Shown here piece by piece: positions 49,805 through 58,817 of a stretch of DNA of 64,000 nucleotides. The position numbers and the translations under genes are program-made. The DNA is from Clostridiales bacterium (GTDB lineage: Bacteria > Bacillota > Clostridia > Lachnospirales > Lachnospiraceae), in assembly GCA_021202925.1 (NCBI GenBank), contig JAJQCD010000013.1, positions 1-64,000 of the forward strand. The letters run 5' to 3'. The notes beneath the pieces were generated by a model. It saw only the letters and a list, made by a program, of their open reading frames with translations, was not told the origin of the DNA and ran no database searches. The first letter of the stretch is position 1. Each line of letters starts with the position of its first letter.

Positions 49805-51076
49805 ATGGGTGATATGAGCTCGATGAGCCGTGAAAATAAGAAGCGGGAGCTGCGCAGCCGTGTCATTTCTTCCGAAACGTCGGTTTACCGGCCGGGATTT
49901 GAGGCGGAGGACGCGGAGGAGGAAGCGCGGGAGGCGTTAAGACGGGCCCGCAGGCGCCGCCGTCTGATTCTGATCGTGCTGGTGATCGTGGCTGCGGCCG
50001 GAGCTGCCGGCTGGCTTTATTATCAGCGCAATTATCAGTATACCAGTTATGAGACATCATGGCAGGTCGATTTGAATGAGGGAAGTCTGGTCAGCTACGA
50101 GGCATTTGGGACCAATGTACTCAAGGTGACCAAAGATGGCGCGTCTTATATTGATAATAAGGGGAAACCGGTCTGGACGGACAGTTATGAAATGAAGAAT
50201 CCGGTCGTAACAGTGCATGGAGAATATGCGGCGGTCGTGGACCGGCAGGGCAATTCGATTTATATCTATAATACACAGGGAAGGGAGGGAGAGACGACGA
50301 CGATTCTTCCGATCAGCAAGGCGGCTGTCTCCGGCGGCGGAGTTGTTGCGGCTGTGCTGGAGGATTCGACGGCCAGCTATGTGACCTTTTATAACCGGGA
50401 TGGTACGTCTCTGGATATTACGGTCAAGACGATTATGTCCGGCGATGGCTATGTGATGGATGTGGCGCTGTCGGATGATGGGACGCAGCTGATGTGTTCG
50501 GTTGCTTATCTGACGAACGGGGAGCTGAAAACCAGGGTGGTGTTTTACGACTTCTCGGAAGTGGGCAAGAACATTCCCAATCGGATGGTGGGCGGATTTG
50601 ACGATGAATTCGGCGATGCGATGGTTCCGCGCGTGACATATCTGTCAGAACCGTATTCCTGCGCGTTTTCCGCCAATGGCATGACCTTTTTTACCTCAAA
50701 AAACCTGGCATCCCCTGAGGTGGTTGGCCAGTATACGGTAGAGGAGGAGATCGAGAGCGTTCTTTATTCGGATGATTACGCCGCGATCATTGTGCGCAAT
50801 ACGACGGGCGAATATAACAATCGTCTGGAAGTGTGTAAGAGCGACGGCACCCATGTACTGACGAAAGAATTCAACTATGATTATACGCATGCCGATATTG
50901 ACGGAGATCAGATCGTTTTGTATAATGAAAATTCCTGCCAGGTGTTTAATATGGCGGGAGTACAGAAGCTGTATGCAGCGTTTGATTTTACGGTAGACCG
51001 TGTCCGGCAGGGGCGATTCCCGAATTCGCTGCTTGTGACCGGGCCGCAGCAGATGAGAGAGATCCGATTACATTAG
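49805..51076 (+). CDS. DUF5711-family membrane-anchored beta-propeller-like protein
   Basis: A 423-residue protein. Residues 1-55 are charged and probably cytosolic with an Arg-rich stop (RRARRRRR). One membrane helix (LILIVLVIVAAAGAAGWLYY) follows, and the outer part of about 350 residues consists of repeated beta strands with a WD/propeller-like spacing (for example SYIDNKGKPVW, SIYIYNTQGREG, VVFYDFSEVG), typical of DUF5711. Its function is unknown. It neighbours the LysM protein, and the two may form an envelope complex. AGGAG supports the start at 49805. Confidence 0.78.
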   Translation: MGDMSSMSRENKKRELRSRVISSETSVYRPGFEAEDAEEEAREALRRARRRRRLILIVLVIVAAAGAAGWLYYQRNYQYTSYETSWQVDLNEGSLVSYEAFGTNVLKVTKDGASYIDNKGKPVWTDSYEMKNPVVTVHGEYAAVVDRQGNSIYIYNTQGREGETTTILPISKAAVSGGGVVAAVLEDSTASYVTFYNRDGTSLDITVKTIMSGDGYVMDVALSDDGTQLMCSVAYLTNGELKTRVVFYDFSEVGKNIPNRMVGGFDDEFGDAMVPRVTYLSEPYSCAFSANGMTFFTSKNLASPEVVGQYTVEEEIESVLYSDDYAAIIVRNTTGEYNNRLEVCKSDGTHVLTKEFNYDYTHADIDGDQIVLYNENSCQVFNMAGVQKLYAAFDFTVDRVRQGRFPNSLLVTGPQQMREIRLH

Positions 51077-51116
51077 AAGGATGATTCGGGGTCAGGATAG
51101 AAAGGGGCAGATACAA

Positions 51117-52061
51117 ATGGGAAAAAAGTGTATTGGAGTTGACATTGGCGGAACGACAGTGAAGCTGGGGCTTTTTGAGACGGACGGTACGCTGCTGTTC
51201 AAATGGGAGATTCCGACCCGCAAAGAGGAAAACGGCAGATACATCCTGGAGGATGTGGCTGATTCCATCCGCCATGTCCTGATTGAGAAGCAGATCCGGA
51301 TGAGCGATGTGGTTGGCGCCGGAATGGGCGTGCCGGGACCGGTCATGCCGGACGGGTATGTAGAGGTCTGCGTGAACCTGGGCTGGCGTGCGATGAATCC
51401 GGCCAGAGAGCTCAGTGAACTGCTGGATGGCATGCAGGTTGTGGGTGGCAATGACGCGAATGTGGCCGCGCTGGGTGAGATGTGGCAGGGCGGCGGTATG
51501 GGATTCACCGATATTGTGATGGTGACTCTTGGCACTGGCGTTGGCGGCGGCATTATCATCGATGAAAAGATTGTGGCGGGTAAGCATGGCCTGGGCGGTG
51601 AGATTGGACACATCCATATCCGGGATGACGAGACGGAACACTGTAATTGCGGCGGCGTGGGCTGTGTGGAACAGATCGGCAGCGCGACCGGTATTGCGAG
51701 AGAGGCCCGCAGGAGGCTGGCAGCGTCGGACAAGCCGTCTGCGATGCGACAGTATGGCGATGCGATCACGGCGAAGGATGTGCTGGATGAGGCAAAGAAC
51801 GGAGATGAGATCGCCTGTGAGGTGGTCGATGTGGTTTGCCGCTATCTGGGACAGACGCTGGCGATGCTGGCGATGACCGTGGATCCGCAGATGTTTGTCA
51901 TCGGGGGCGGCGTGTCGAAGGCGGGTACCTTCCTGACCGATCAGATCAATCGGTATTATCAGTATTACACGCCGATTTCGAAGAATAAGGGGATCGTCGG
52001 GCTGGCCAAGCTGGGCAATGATGCGGGAATCTATGGCGCGGCACGCATGGTATTAAGCTGA
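51117..52061 (+). CDS. ROK-family glucokinase
   Basis: A 314-residue sugar kinase of the ROK family. The ATP loop is GVDIGGTTVKLGLF, the sugar site is in NDANVAALGEMW, GTGVGGGIIIDEK is the catalytic region, and the zinc motif HCNCGGVGCVEQ is complete. Glucose is the most likely substrate, given the length and motif spacing of Firmicute GlkA. It could phosphorylate the glucose freed by the GH13 enzyme. AAAGGGG precedes the ATG at 51117. The next 287 bases (52062-52348) hold a GC-rich segment and an AT-rich promoter-like stretch, with no gene seen. Confidence 0.9.
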   Translation: MGKKCIGVDIGGTTVKLGLFETDGTLLFKWEIPTRKEENGRYILEDVADSIRHVLIEKQIRMSDVVGAGMGVPGPVMPDGYVEVCVNLGWRAMNPARELSELLDGMQVVGGNDANVAALGEMWQGGGMGFTDIVMVTLGTGVGGGIIIDEKIVAGKHGLGGEIGHIHIRDDETEHCNCGGVGCVEQIGSATGIAREARRRLAASDKPSAMRQYGDAITAKDVLDEAKNGDEIACEVVDVVCRYLGQTLAMLAMTVDPQMFVIGGGVSKAGTFLTDQINRYYQYYTPISKNKGIVGLAKLGNDAGIYGAARMVLS

Positions 52062-52348
52062 GCGCGGTCGTATGGCAATGGGCGGAGAACGGTGCAGGCC
52101 GGACTTCGCCGGTTGCTGTGTGAGACGCATCTGGAAAGTCAGTGCATGAGGAGGCTCCGGCCAGACGAGTCCAACCGGGGCAATTATGAAAAATCTATGT
52201 GCAATTTGGCTGATAAATAACGGAAAAATGATGAAAATCTTATGAAATAAGTATAAGAAACATATATGAACAAAATATGAATACACAGTTAACAAAATGA
52301 TAACGCTGTTGGCTGGAAGAACGGCACATGGTGATAAGGAGCGGGAAA

Positions 52349-54010
52349 ATGGCAGAGGAAAAGCATCGAAAGACAATTGTGATTGGTCATAAAAATCCGG
52401 ATACCGATTCGATTTGCTCCGCGATCTGTTATGCGAAGCTGAAATCGCTGCTGACAGGTGGCGAATACGAGCCGGGCCGGGCCGGGCAGATCAATGCGGA
52501 GACGCAGTATGTGCTGGATTATTTTCATGTAGAGGCGCCGCGGTTGATCCGGAATATGAAAACGCAGGTGAAGGATATCGAGATTCGGCGGACGAAAGGC
52601 GTGGATCGCAACATTTCCCTGAAAAAGGCCTGGAACATCATGCAGGAAGCCAATGTCGTGACGCTTCCTGCCGTAGATGAGGGCGGCGATCTGGAAGGTC
52701 TGATTACCGTCGGCGACATCACCAAGTCGTACATGAACATTTATGACAGCAGTATCATTTCCAGGGCGAAGACGCAGTACAGCAACATTATCGAGACGCT
52801 GGAGGGCTCCATTGTAGTGGGGGATGAGACCGCCTTTTTTGACCAGGGCAAGGTTCTGGTCGCGGCGGCGAATCCGGATATGATGGAGTATTATATCGAG
52901 CCGCATGATCTGGTGATTCTGGGGAACCGTTATGAATCACAGCTGTGCGCGATCGAAATGGAGGCGGACTGCATCGTTGTCTGCGAGGGGGCAGCGGTGT
53001 CCATGACCATCCGTAAACTGGCGCAGCAGCATGGATGCACGGTTATCACGACGCCTTATGACACATATACGGCGGCACGTCTGGTGAGTCAGAGTATGCC
53101 CATCAGCCACTTTATGAAGACGGAAAAGCTGCTTACCTTCGAAGAATCGGATTACATTGACGATATCCGTGATGTGATGGCGAGTAAGCGGTTTCGCGAT
53201 TTCCCGATCCTGGATCGCGATGGCAAATATATTGGCATGATATCCCGCCGGAACCTTCTGGGCGCCCAGGGCAAGCGGATTATCATGGTGGATCATAATG
53301 AGAAGGCGCAGGCAGTCGACGGCATTGAGAACGCGCAGATTCTGGAGATTATTGATCACCACAAGCTTGCGGCGGTGGAGACCATCGCCCCGGTTTATTT
53401 CCGGAACCAGCCGCTTGGCTGTACCGCGACGATCATTTATCAGATGTACAATGAGAACAATCAGACGATCGATGAGACGACGGCGGGGCTGCTCTGCAGC
53501 GCAATTATATCAGATACGCTTCTGTTCCGTTCGCCGACCTGTACGCCGGTGGACCGGATTGTTGGATTGGCGTTAGCCAAAATAGCCGGCATCAATATAG
53601 AAAAATATGCGGGCGATATGTTTGCCGCGGGCAGCGATCTGAAGAACAAGACGGATCAGGAGATTTTCTATCAGGATTTCAAGCGTTTTGCCGCGGGCAA
53701 GATCAGCTTTGGCGTGGGACAGATCAGTTCGCTCAATGAGGAAGAACTGGCCCTGATTCGGGAGCGCCTGGTTCCGTATCAGAGAAAGGTACAGGAGGAG
53801 ACCGGGCTGGATATGATCTTCTTTATGCTGACGAATATTCTGACAGAATCGACGGAACTTCTGTGTGTGGGCAAGGGTTCGACGGAACTGGTACTGAACG
53901 CGTTCCATATTGATTCGGAAGATCTGAAGGCAGTTTCCGTCGGCCTGCCGGGTGTGGTGTCCCGGAAGAAACAGCTGATACCGGCGCTGCTGGTTGCGGC
54001 AGAGGGATAG
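52349..54010 (+). CDS. Manganese-dependent inorganic pyrophosphatase with CBS-DRTGG insert
   Basis: A family II pyrophosphatase of 553 residues, hydrolysing pyrophosphate to phosphate. The DHH domain starts GHKNPDTDSICSAI; the DHH motif itself is IIDHHKLAAVE, and the DHHA2 end carries the RKK-type tail with SRKKQLIP. Between them lies a regulatory insert of about 250 residues with two CBS domains and a DRTGG domain, which bind adenine nucleotides and diadenosine polyphosphates and tune activity. AAGGAG supports the ATG at 52349. Core housekeeping gene. Confidence 0.9.
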   Translation: MAEEKHRKTIVIGHKNPDTDSICSAICYAKLKSLLTGGEYEPGRAGQINAETQYVLDYFHVEAPRLIRNMKTQVKDIEIRRTKGVDRNISLKKAWNIMQEANVVTLPAVDEGGDLEGLITVGDITKSYMNIYDSSIISRAKTQYSNIIETLEGSIVVGDETAFFDQGKVLVAAANPDMMEYYIEPHDLVILGNRYESQLCAIEMEADCIVVCEGAAVSMTIRKLAQQHGCTVITTPYDTYTAARLVSQSMPISHFMKTEKLLTFEESDYIDDIRDVMASKRFRDFPILDRDGKYIGMISRRNLLGAQGKRIIMVDHNEKAQAVDGIENAQILEIIDHHKLAAVETIAPVYFRNQPLGCTATIIYQMYNENNQTIDETTAGLLCSAIISDTLLFRSPTCTPVDRIVGLALAKIAGINIEKYAGDMFAAGSDLKNKTDQEIFYQDFKRFAAGKISFGVGQISSLNEEELALIRERLVPYQRKVQEETGLDMIFFMLTNILTESTELLCVGKGSTELVLNAFHIDSEDLKAVSVGLPGVVSRKKQLIPALLVAAEG

Positions 54011-54062
54011 GAAGAAGAATCGGGTGCGGCGGAGCGCATCCGGATGAGAGGAGATACAGAAT

Positions 54063-54626
54063 ATGGGAAAACAACATTGGCGCGGTGGAAATATGCTGAA
54101 TCCGGTTCCGGCGATTCTGGTGAGTGTGGCCAGGCCGGGAGAGAAGCCGAATCTCATCACGCTTGCCTGGGCAGGCACGATCTGTTCGGAACCACCGATG
54201 CTTTCCATTTCCGTGCGCAGGGAGCGTTATTCTTATGGAATCCTGACCGAGACCGGGGAATTTGCGGTGAATCTGGTGAACCGGGAGCTGGCGTTTGCGA
54301 CGGATTACTGTGGTGTAAAGTCCGGACGGGATGTCGATAAATTTGCGGATATGAAGCTGACGCCGATTGCGCTTCCGCACATCGGGGCGCCGGGAATTGC
54401 GGAGAGTCCGCTGATTATGGAATGCAAGGTGAAGCAGATGATTCCGCTCGGTTCTCATGACATGTTTCTGGCGGATATTCTCGGCGTGACCGTTGATGAG
54501 AAATATATGGACGAGAACGGGAAATTCCATCTGAATGACGCCGGACTGATCGCGTATTCGCACGGGACTTATTTCACGCTGGGGGAGCAGATCGGAACGT
54601 TCGGCTATTCGGTGAGGAAGAAGTAA
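54063..54626 (+). CDS. Flavin reductase family protein (FMN-binding split barrel)
   Basis: A 187-residue protein of the flavin-reductase-like fold. NPVPAILVSV, NLITLAWAGTICSEPPMLSISVRRERYSYG and FAVNLVNREL are the conserved flavin-binding stretches; the C-terminus ends HGTYFTLGEQIGTFGYSV, as in Clostridial members. Such proteins bind FMN and reduce or carry electrons; the partner is unknown here. GGAGAT eight bases upstream supports the start. It lies 52 bases after the pyrophosphatase and may share its transcript. Confidence 0.88.
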   Translation: MGKQHWRGGNMLNPVPAILVSVARPGEKPNLITLAWAGTICSEPPMLSISVRRERYSYGILTETGEFAVNLVNRELAFATDYCGVKSGRDVDKFADMKLTPIALPHIGAPGIAESPLIMECKVKQMIPLGSHDMFLADILGVTVDEKYMDENGKFHLNDAGLIAYSHGTYFTLGEQIGTFGYSVRKK

Positions 54627-54682
54627 GAGTTCCGTGACCGTGAGACGGCGGGAGTCGATTTTGAGTGGAAGGACGGGACAGG

Positions 54683-55213
54683 ATGAAGAAGGCAAACATT
54701 ACTCTGATTGGCATGCCCGCGTCGGGCAAGAGCACCATTGGCGTGTTGCTGGCAAAGCGGATCGGCTATTCATTTGTGGATGTGGATCTGGTGATTCAGG
54801 AGCAGACCGGACGTCTGCTGAAGGAGATCATCGCGGACCGTGGGATGGAAGGATTCCTTCGGGTCGAGGACGCGGTCAATGCGTCGCTTGACGTCCGGCG
54901 CTCGGTGATTGCGCCGGGTGGGAGCGTCATTTACGGTGCGGCGGCGATGGCGCATCTGAAAGAGATCAGTACGGTCGTTTATCTGAAGCTGACTTTTGAG
55001 GAAGTGGAGCGGAGACTTGGCGATTTGACGGATCGCGGCGTGGCACTCCGGGACGGGATGTCGCTCAGGGAACTGTACGAAGAGCGGGTACCGCTTTATG
55101 AGAGGTACGCGGATATTACGGTTGAGGAGACCGGGGAGAATCCGGGCCGGACGGTGGATTGCCTGCGGTCAATCATGGAGAAGCGGATCGCGGCGGGGAT
55201 ACAGGAGAAGTAA
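54683..55213 (+). CDS. Shikimate kinase family protein
   Basis: A 176-residue P-loop kinase of the AroK fold. The Walker A loop is GMPASGKSTIG, followed by the shikimate kinase pattern FVDVDLVIQEQTGRLL and GFLRVEDAV, a glycine-rich APGGSVIYG in place of GGG, and the lid region with DRGVALRDGMSL. Phosphorylation of shikimate in aromatic amino acid synthesis is the expected role, but the substrate-binding Arg/Gly set is partly altered, so a related substrate is possible. The ATG at 54683 has GGACAGG upstream. The DUF6472 gene begins immediately after the stop. Confidence 0.8.
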   Translation: MKKANITLIGMPASGKSTIGVLLAKRIGYSFVDVDLVIQEQTGRLLKEIIADRGMEGFLRVEDAVNASLDVRRSVIAPGGSVIYGAAAMAHLKEISTVVYLKLTFEEVERRLGDLTDRGVALRDGMSLRELYEERVPLYERYADITVEETGENPGRTVDCLRSIMEKRIAAGIQEK

Positions 55214-55214
55214 G

Positions 55215-55403
55215 ATGAGCGCGAAAGAGATACGGGCCTGTGAGTATTGTGCCTACTATGAATACGATGAGGAATATGGCGGGTATATGTGTGACGCCAA
55301 TATGGATGAGGATGATTATTCGCGCATGATGACGAATTCCCGTTATTCCTGTCCGTTTTTCCGGAACGGGGATGAGTATCGGGTGGTACGGCATCAGATG
55401 TAA
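55215..55403 (+). CDS. DUF6472-family small cysteine protein
   Basis: A 62-residue protein with CEYCAYYEYDEEYGGYMCD and CPFF: four cysteines spaced for metal binding, in the DUF6472 style. It starts one base after the shikimate kinase homologue stop, with AGGAGA upstream, and is clearly in the same transcript. Its function is unknown; a zinc or iron-sulfur role is plausible from the spacing. Confidence 0.8.
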   Translation: MSAKEIRACEYCAYYEYDEEYGGYMCDANMDEDDYSRMMTNSRYSCPFFRNGDEYRVVRHQM

Positions 55404-55457
55404 GAAATTTCCGGGAAACCGTGCAGACAGAAATGGAATGCGAAGGAGAAGACAGCG

Positions 55458-56627
55458 ATGGACAGACAGGATTATTGGACGGAAGAATATGGCAGGGAAC
55501 TGATAGCGTGCTACAGAGATGCGATCCGCATTCGCAGTTATTCGGATGAAGAGGGCGAGGTCGCCCGGATGCTTGTGGAGCGGATGAAAGCACTGGATTT
55601 TGATGAGGCGTATATCGATCGGACGGGAAATGTCGTCGGGCGTGTCGGAAACGGTCCGCGGGTTGTTCATTTTGATTCGCATATGGACAATGTTCAGGTG
55701 AATGACCCGGAGGATTGGATCGCTCCGCCCTTTTCTGCGGATATCGTAGACGGGATGGTGTATGGGCGTGGCTCGGTGGATATGAAGGGCGGCCTGACTG
55801 CGTCTGTTTTTGCCGCCGCTCTTGCGAAACGGGCAGGGCTTCTGAAGGGAAAGACGGTCTATGTGACCGGCTCTGTCTGCGAAGAATATTGCGACGGGGT
55901 ATGCCTGGAACATTTTTACCGGGAAAGCGGGGTGCGGCCGGATTTCTGTGTGATCTGCGAACCTTCCGATAATCTCATCACGCTGGGGCACACGGGAAAG
56001 GTGCAGGCGAGGATTCGGACGCATGGGATCTCCGCGCACGGTTCTGTGCCGGAAAAGGGACTGAACGCCGTGTATGAGATGGCGGAAATCATTACGCGGG
56101 TTGAGGAACTGAATCGCAGGCTGCAGGGAACAGAAGGGGGCGGAACCATTGTTCTTTCGGATATTTCCTGCCTTTCCGCCTCGCTGAACGCGGTGCCGAG
56201 CGAATGTGAAATCTATCTGGATCGTCGGCTGCGTCTGGGTGAGAGTGTTGCGCAGGTGAAGGATGAACTGGACGGGCTGATTGCGGGGAAACGAGCGACC
56301 TGGGAGCCGGGAACGCTGGTTCACACGAGCTGGACCGGAGAGAAGCTGGTCTACGAACCGGCTCATGAGCCGTGGAAGATCGCAGAGAACCATGAACTGA
56401 CGAAGGCCTGCAATGCCGCATATGAACAGGTTTTTGGCAAAGCACCGGAACGGTATGATTTCTGGGATTTCGGAACCAATGCGGTTGTTCCGGTATCCAT
56501 GGGAGTACCGACCATCGGCTTTGGCCCCGGCGAATACAAGCTGGCACATATGACGAATGAGCATTGCGATCCGGAGAAGGTTACGGCTGCCTGCCGGTTT
56601 TATACCAGGCTGATTGGACAGCTGTAA
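55458..56627 (+). CDS. M20-family metallohydrolase, YgeY-like
   Basis: A 389-residue zinc amidohydrolase/peptidase. Metal ligands are seen in HFDSHMDNVQV (His, Asp), GRGSVDMKGG (Asp), SVCEEYCDG (catalytic Glu pair) and the C-terminal HMTNEHCDP (His). The central dimerisation domain starts TLGHTGKVQARI. YgeY homologues often lie with selenium-dependent purine or dihydropyrimidine catabolism genes, but none are seen here, so the physiological substrate remains open. AAGGAG precedes the ATG at 55458. Confidence 0.85.
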   Translation: MDRQDYWTEEYGRELIACYRDAIRIRSYSDEEGEVARMLVERMKALDFDEAYIDRTGNVVGRVGNGPRVVHFDSHMDNVQVNDPEDWIAPPFSADIVDGMVYGRGSVDMKGGLTASVFAAALAKRAGLLKGKTVYVTGSVCEEYCDGVCLEHFYRESGVRPDFCVICEPSDNLITLGHTGKVQARIRTHGISAHGSVPEKGLNAVYEMAEIITRVEELNRRLQGTEGGGTIVLSDISCLSASLNAVPSECEIYLDRRLRLGESVAQVKDELDGLIAGKRATWEPGTLVHTSWTGEKLVYEPAHEPWKIAENHELTKACNAAYEQVFGKAPERYDFWDFGTNAVVPVSMGVPTIGFGPGEYKLAHMTNEHCDPEKVTAACRFYTRLIGQL

Positions 56628-56673
56628 AAGGAAGAAAACGGACAGCGAAACGAATGGAAGGATTAACGTTATC

Positions 56674-57603
56674 ATGAATCTGAATTTTAAGCCTCTGGAA
56701 GCGGAAAATGTGAAGGAGATTATCCCGTTTTTTGAATTGAGGCCCAACAAAACCTGTGACAGTGTATTCCTGGACAGTTTTCTCTGGCGCAAATATTATC
56801 ACGTCCGCTATGCGATCAGTGATAACCGGGCGGTTCAGTGGCTGATGGATGAGGAAGGAGTCATGCACAGCGCGATGCCTCACTGCCGGGAGGAGGATCT
56901 GCCGCATTATTTTTATGAGATGGTAGATTATTTCAATGAGGTGCTGCATATCCCGTTTAAGGTTTACCTGGCGGATGAAGAGGCGGTGGAATATCTGCAT
57001 CTGCGCGAGTCGGAGTATTTCCGTGTGACGGAGCAGGAGGATCTGAAGGATTATCTGTATGACGGGGACGCGATGCGAAACCTGTCTGGTAAAAAGCTCC
57101 ATAAGAAAAAGAATCATCTGAACAGCTTTCTGAAAGAGTATGAAGGGCGGTATGACTTCCGCAGACTCTGCTGTTCGGATCGATCGGATATCTTCGAGTT
57201 TATGGATCGGTGGTGCATAGATAAGGGAGACGAACTGGATTATCATCTGAATTATGAGGTGGAAGGGATTCACGAGCTTCTGAAAAACTGCTCGTACATG
57301 CCGGTTCGGATGTCCGGCGTCTATATCGACGGAAGGATGGAAGCATTTACGGTCGGCAGCTACAATGCCTACGAAAATATGGCGGTGATCCATATCGAGA
57401 AGGCAAATGCCAATATCCGTGGTCTGTACCAGTTCGTGAACCAGCAGTTTCTGCTGCAGGAATTTCCGGACGCGGAACTGATCAACCGGGAGGATGATCT
57501 GGGACAGGAAGGACTGCGGAAGGCAAAGATGTCTTATAATCCGTGTGGTTTTGCGCGAAAATATCTGATTGAGCAGATTGGCTGCGAGCGCCCCGGCCGG
57601 TAA
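56674..57603 (+). CDS. DUF2156 (phosphatidylglycerol lysyltransferase-like) protein
   Basis: A 309-residue cytosolic protein with the GNAT-like fold of DUF2156, the catalytic domain of MprF-type enzymes without their membrane part. MNLNFKPLEAENVKEIIPFF, SGKKLHKKKNHLNSFLKEYEG and FTVGSYNAYENMAVIHIEKANANIRGLYQFVNQQFL are the family blocks. Related stand-alone members transfer an amino acid from tRNA; the acceptor is unknown here. The preceding gene ends about 50 bases upstream, and a second GNAT-type gene follows at once, so the pair may act in one process. Confidence 0.82.
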   Translation: MNLNFKPLEAENVKEIIPFFELRPNKTCDSVFLDSFLWRKYYHVRYAISDNRAVQWLMDEEGVMHSAMPHCREEDLPHYFYEMVDYFNEVLHIPFKVYLADEEAVEYLHLRESEYFRVTEQEDLKDYLYDGDAMRNLSGKKLHKKKNHLNSFLKEYEGRYDFRRLCCSDRSDIFEFMDRWCIDKGDELDYHLNYEVEGIHELLKNCSYMPVRMSGVYIDGRMEAFTVGSYNAYENMAVIHIEKANANIRGLYQFVNQQFLLQEFPDAELINREDDLGQEGLRKAKMSYNPCGFARKYLIEQIGCERPGR

Positions 57604-57630
57604 GCGGGAGCGGGTAAGAAGGTGAGAAAA

Positions 57631-58701
57631 ATGCTCACTTATCTGAGCGGAGAAGAGAAACTGGAGACGAGAGAACTCTGGGAACAGATTTTTGACGAGG
57701 ATTCTGCGTCGTTTCTGGACTATTATTACAGCGAGAAGATTCGGGACAACCGGATCCTGGCGATCCGGGAAGATGGAGCGATTCAGTCCATGGTGCAGAT
57801 GAATCCCTATGTGATTTGTGCGCGTGGACGGCGGTGGCGCGTGGATTATATCGTCGGCGTGGCAACCCGGGAGGAAAAACGGCATCACGGGTATATGAGA
57901 CAGCTTCTGCTGGCCATGATGGCGGATATGCGTGCGGAGGAGGCGCCATTCTGTTTTCTGATGCCTGCGGATGAGGCAATCTACCGCCCGTTTGGATTTA
58001 CCTGGATCTTCCGGCAGCCGCAATGGAAACGGAAGGAAGGAAACGGGATATGCGCCGTTCCCTTTACCGGTATGGGAAAACCGGGAACGTGGGCCGGACA
58101 TGCGCGTTACAAGGCGGAGATGGCTGAGTGGATGAATCGCTGGCTGGCCGCACGGTACCAGCTCTATGCGGTTCGGGACGAGGTCTATCTGCGGCGGCTG
58201 ATGAAAGAGATCGCCAGCGAGAATGGGCAGGTTGAACTGTTGTATCGTGCCGATACGATGATCGGAATGCAAAGCGAATGGGGATGGAACAGGAGGGAAC
58301 AGCGGTTTCTCTATTGCGACAGTAGTTACGTGGAGGAGGCTGCTGAGCCCAAACCGGCGATTATGGCAAGAGTGATAACGCCAGAGGTATTTGTCCGTGT
58401 GATTCGGCTGAAATCTACGGTTTTGGAGCAGGAGAGGCAGATCCGGCTCGCGCTTGAGGATCCTCTGATTCCTGAGAACGAAGGATTGTGGAACTGGCAC
58501 CTGAACCGACAGACGTCGTGGCTGGAGCCGGTGAATGAGACAGAACGGATCCGGGAGTCGGCTGCCTGCGAAGAGGATCTGCGGCTGACGGTCACGGAAC
58601 TGACGGAATGGCTGTTTGGCTACGCGGTTCCAAAGGCAGCGGAGCCGTTTGCGGATGTCGTGGAGCCATTGAACGGTGTATTTCTGGATGAAGTCGTATA
58701 A
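57631..58701 (+). CDS. Eis-like GNAT acetyltransferase with SCP2-like tail
   Basis: A 356-residue protein. Residues 1-130 are a GNAT domain (RVDYIVGVATREEKRHHGYMRQLL carries the acetyl-CoA loop), a second partly degenerate GNAT-like region follows, and the C-terminal 110 residues resemble a sterol-carrier fold, as in Eis proteins. These acetylate amines and can inactivate aminoglycosides, but many are uncharacterised. AAGGTGAG supports the ATG at 57631; a GTG at 57622 is also possible. It follows the DUF2156 gene by 27 bases, in the same operon. Confidence 0.82.
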   Translation: MLTYLSGEEKLETRELWEQIFDEDSASFLDYYYSEKIRDNRILAIREDGAIQSMVQMNPYVICARGRRWRVDYIVGVATREEKRHHGYMRQLLLAMMADMRAEEAPFCFLMPADEAIYRPFGFTWIFRQPQWKRKEGNGICAVPFTGMGKPGTWAGHARYKAEMAEWMNRWLAARYQLYAVRDEVYLRRLMKEIASENGQVELLYRADTMIGMQSEWGWNRREQRFLYCDSSYVEEAAEPKPAIMARVITPEVFVRVIRLKSTVLEQERQIRLALEDPLIPENEGLWNWHLNRQTSWLEPVNETERIRESAACEEDLRLTVTELTEWLFGYAVPKAAEPFADVVEPLNGVFLDEVV

Positions 58702-58730
58702 GATGGATCGTGCAGATATGTTCTGTGCAG

Positions 58731-58772
58731 AAGGGGGAGCAGAATCTGGTTGCGTCCCCCCCTTTTAAAATC
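58731..58772 (+). terminator. Terminator after the Eis-like gene
   Basis: AAGGGGG-GC pairs with GC-CCCCCCTT around a loop, followed by TTTTAAAA. Some mismatches are present. Confidence 0.6.
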
Positions 58773-58817
58773 TGCTGGTTTGCTGCGCGCCCTTATGAGA
58801 CCGAGGCAGGGCGTCGT

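Noticed and set aside
52062-52348. A riboswitch before the pyrophosphatase gene
   Set aside because: A GC-rich hairpin is present, but I find no match to a riboswitch core that I know, and an AT-rich stretch looks like an ordinary promoter region.
55173-58500. Long open frames on the minus strand opposite the M20, DUF2156 and Eis-like genes
   Set aside because: They are His/Arg/Ile-rich shadows without start sites, and the plus strand genes carry complete family motifs.
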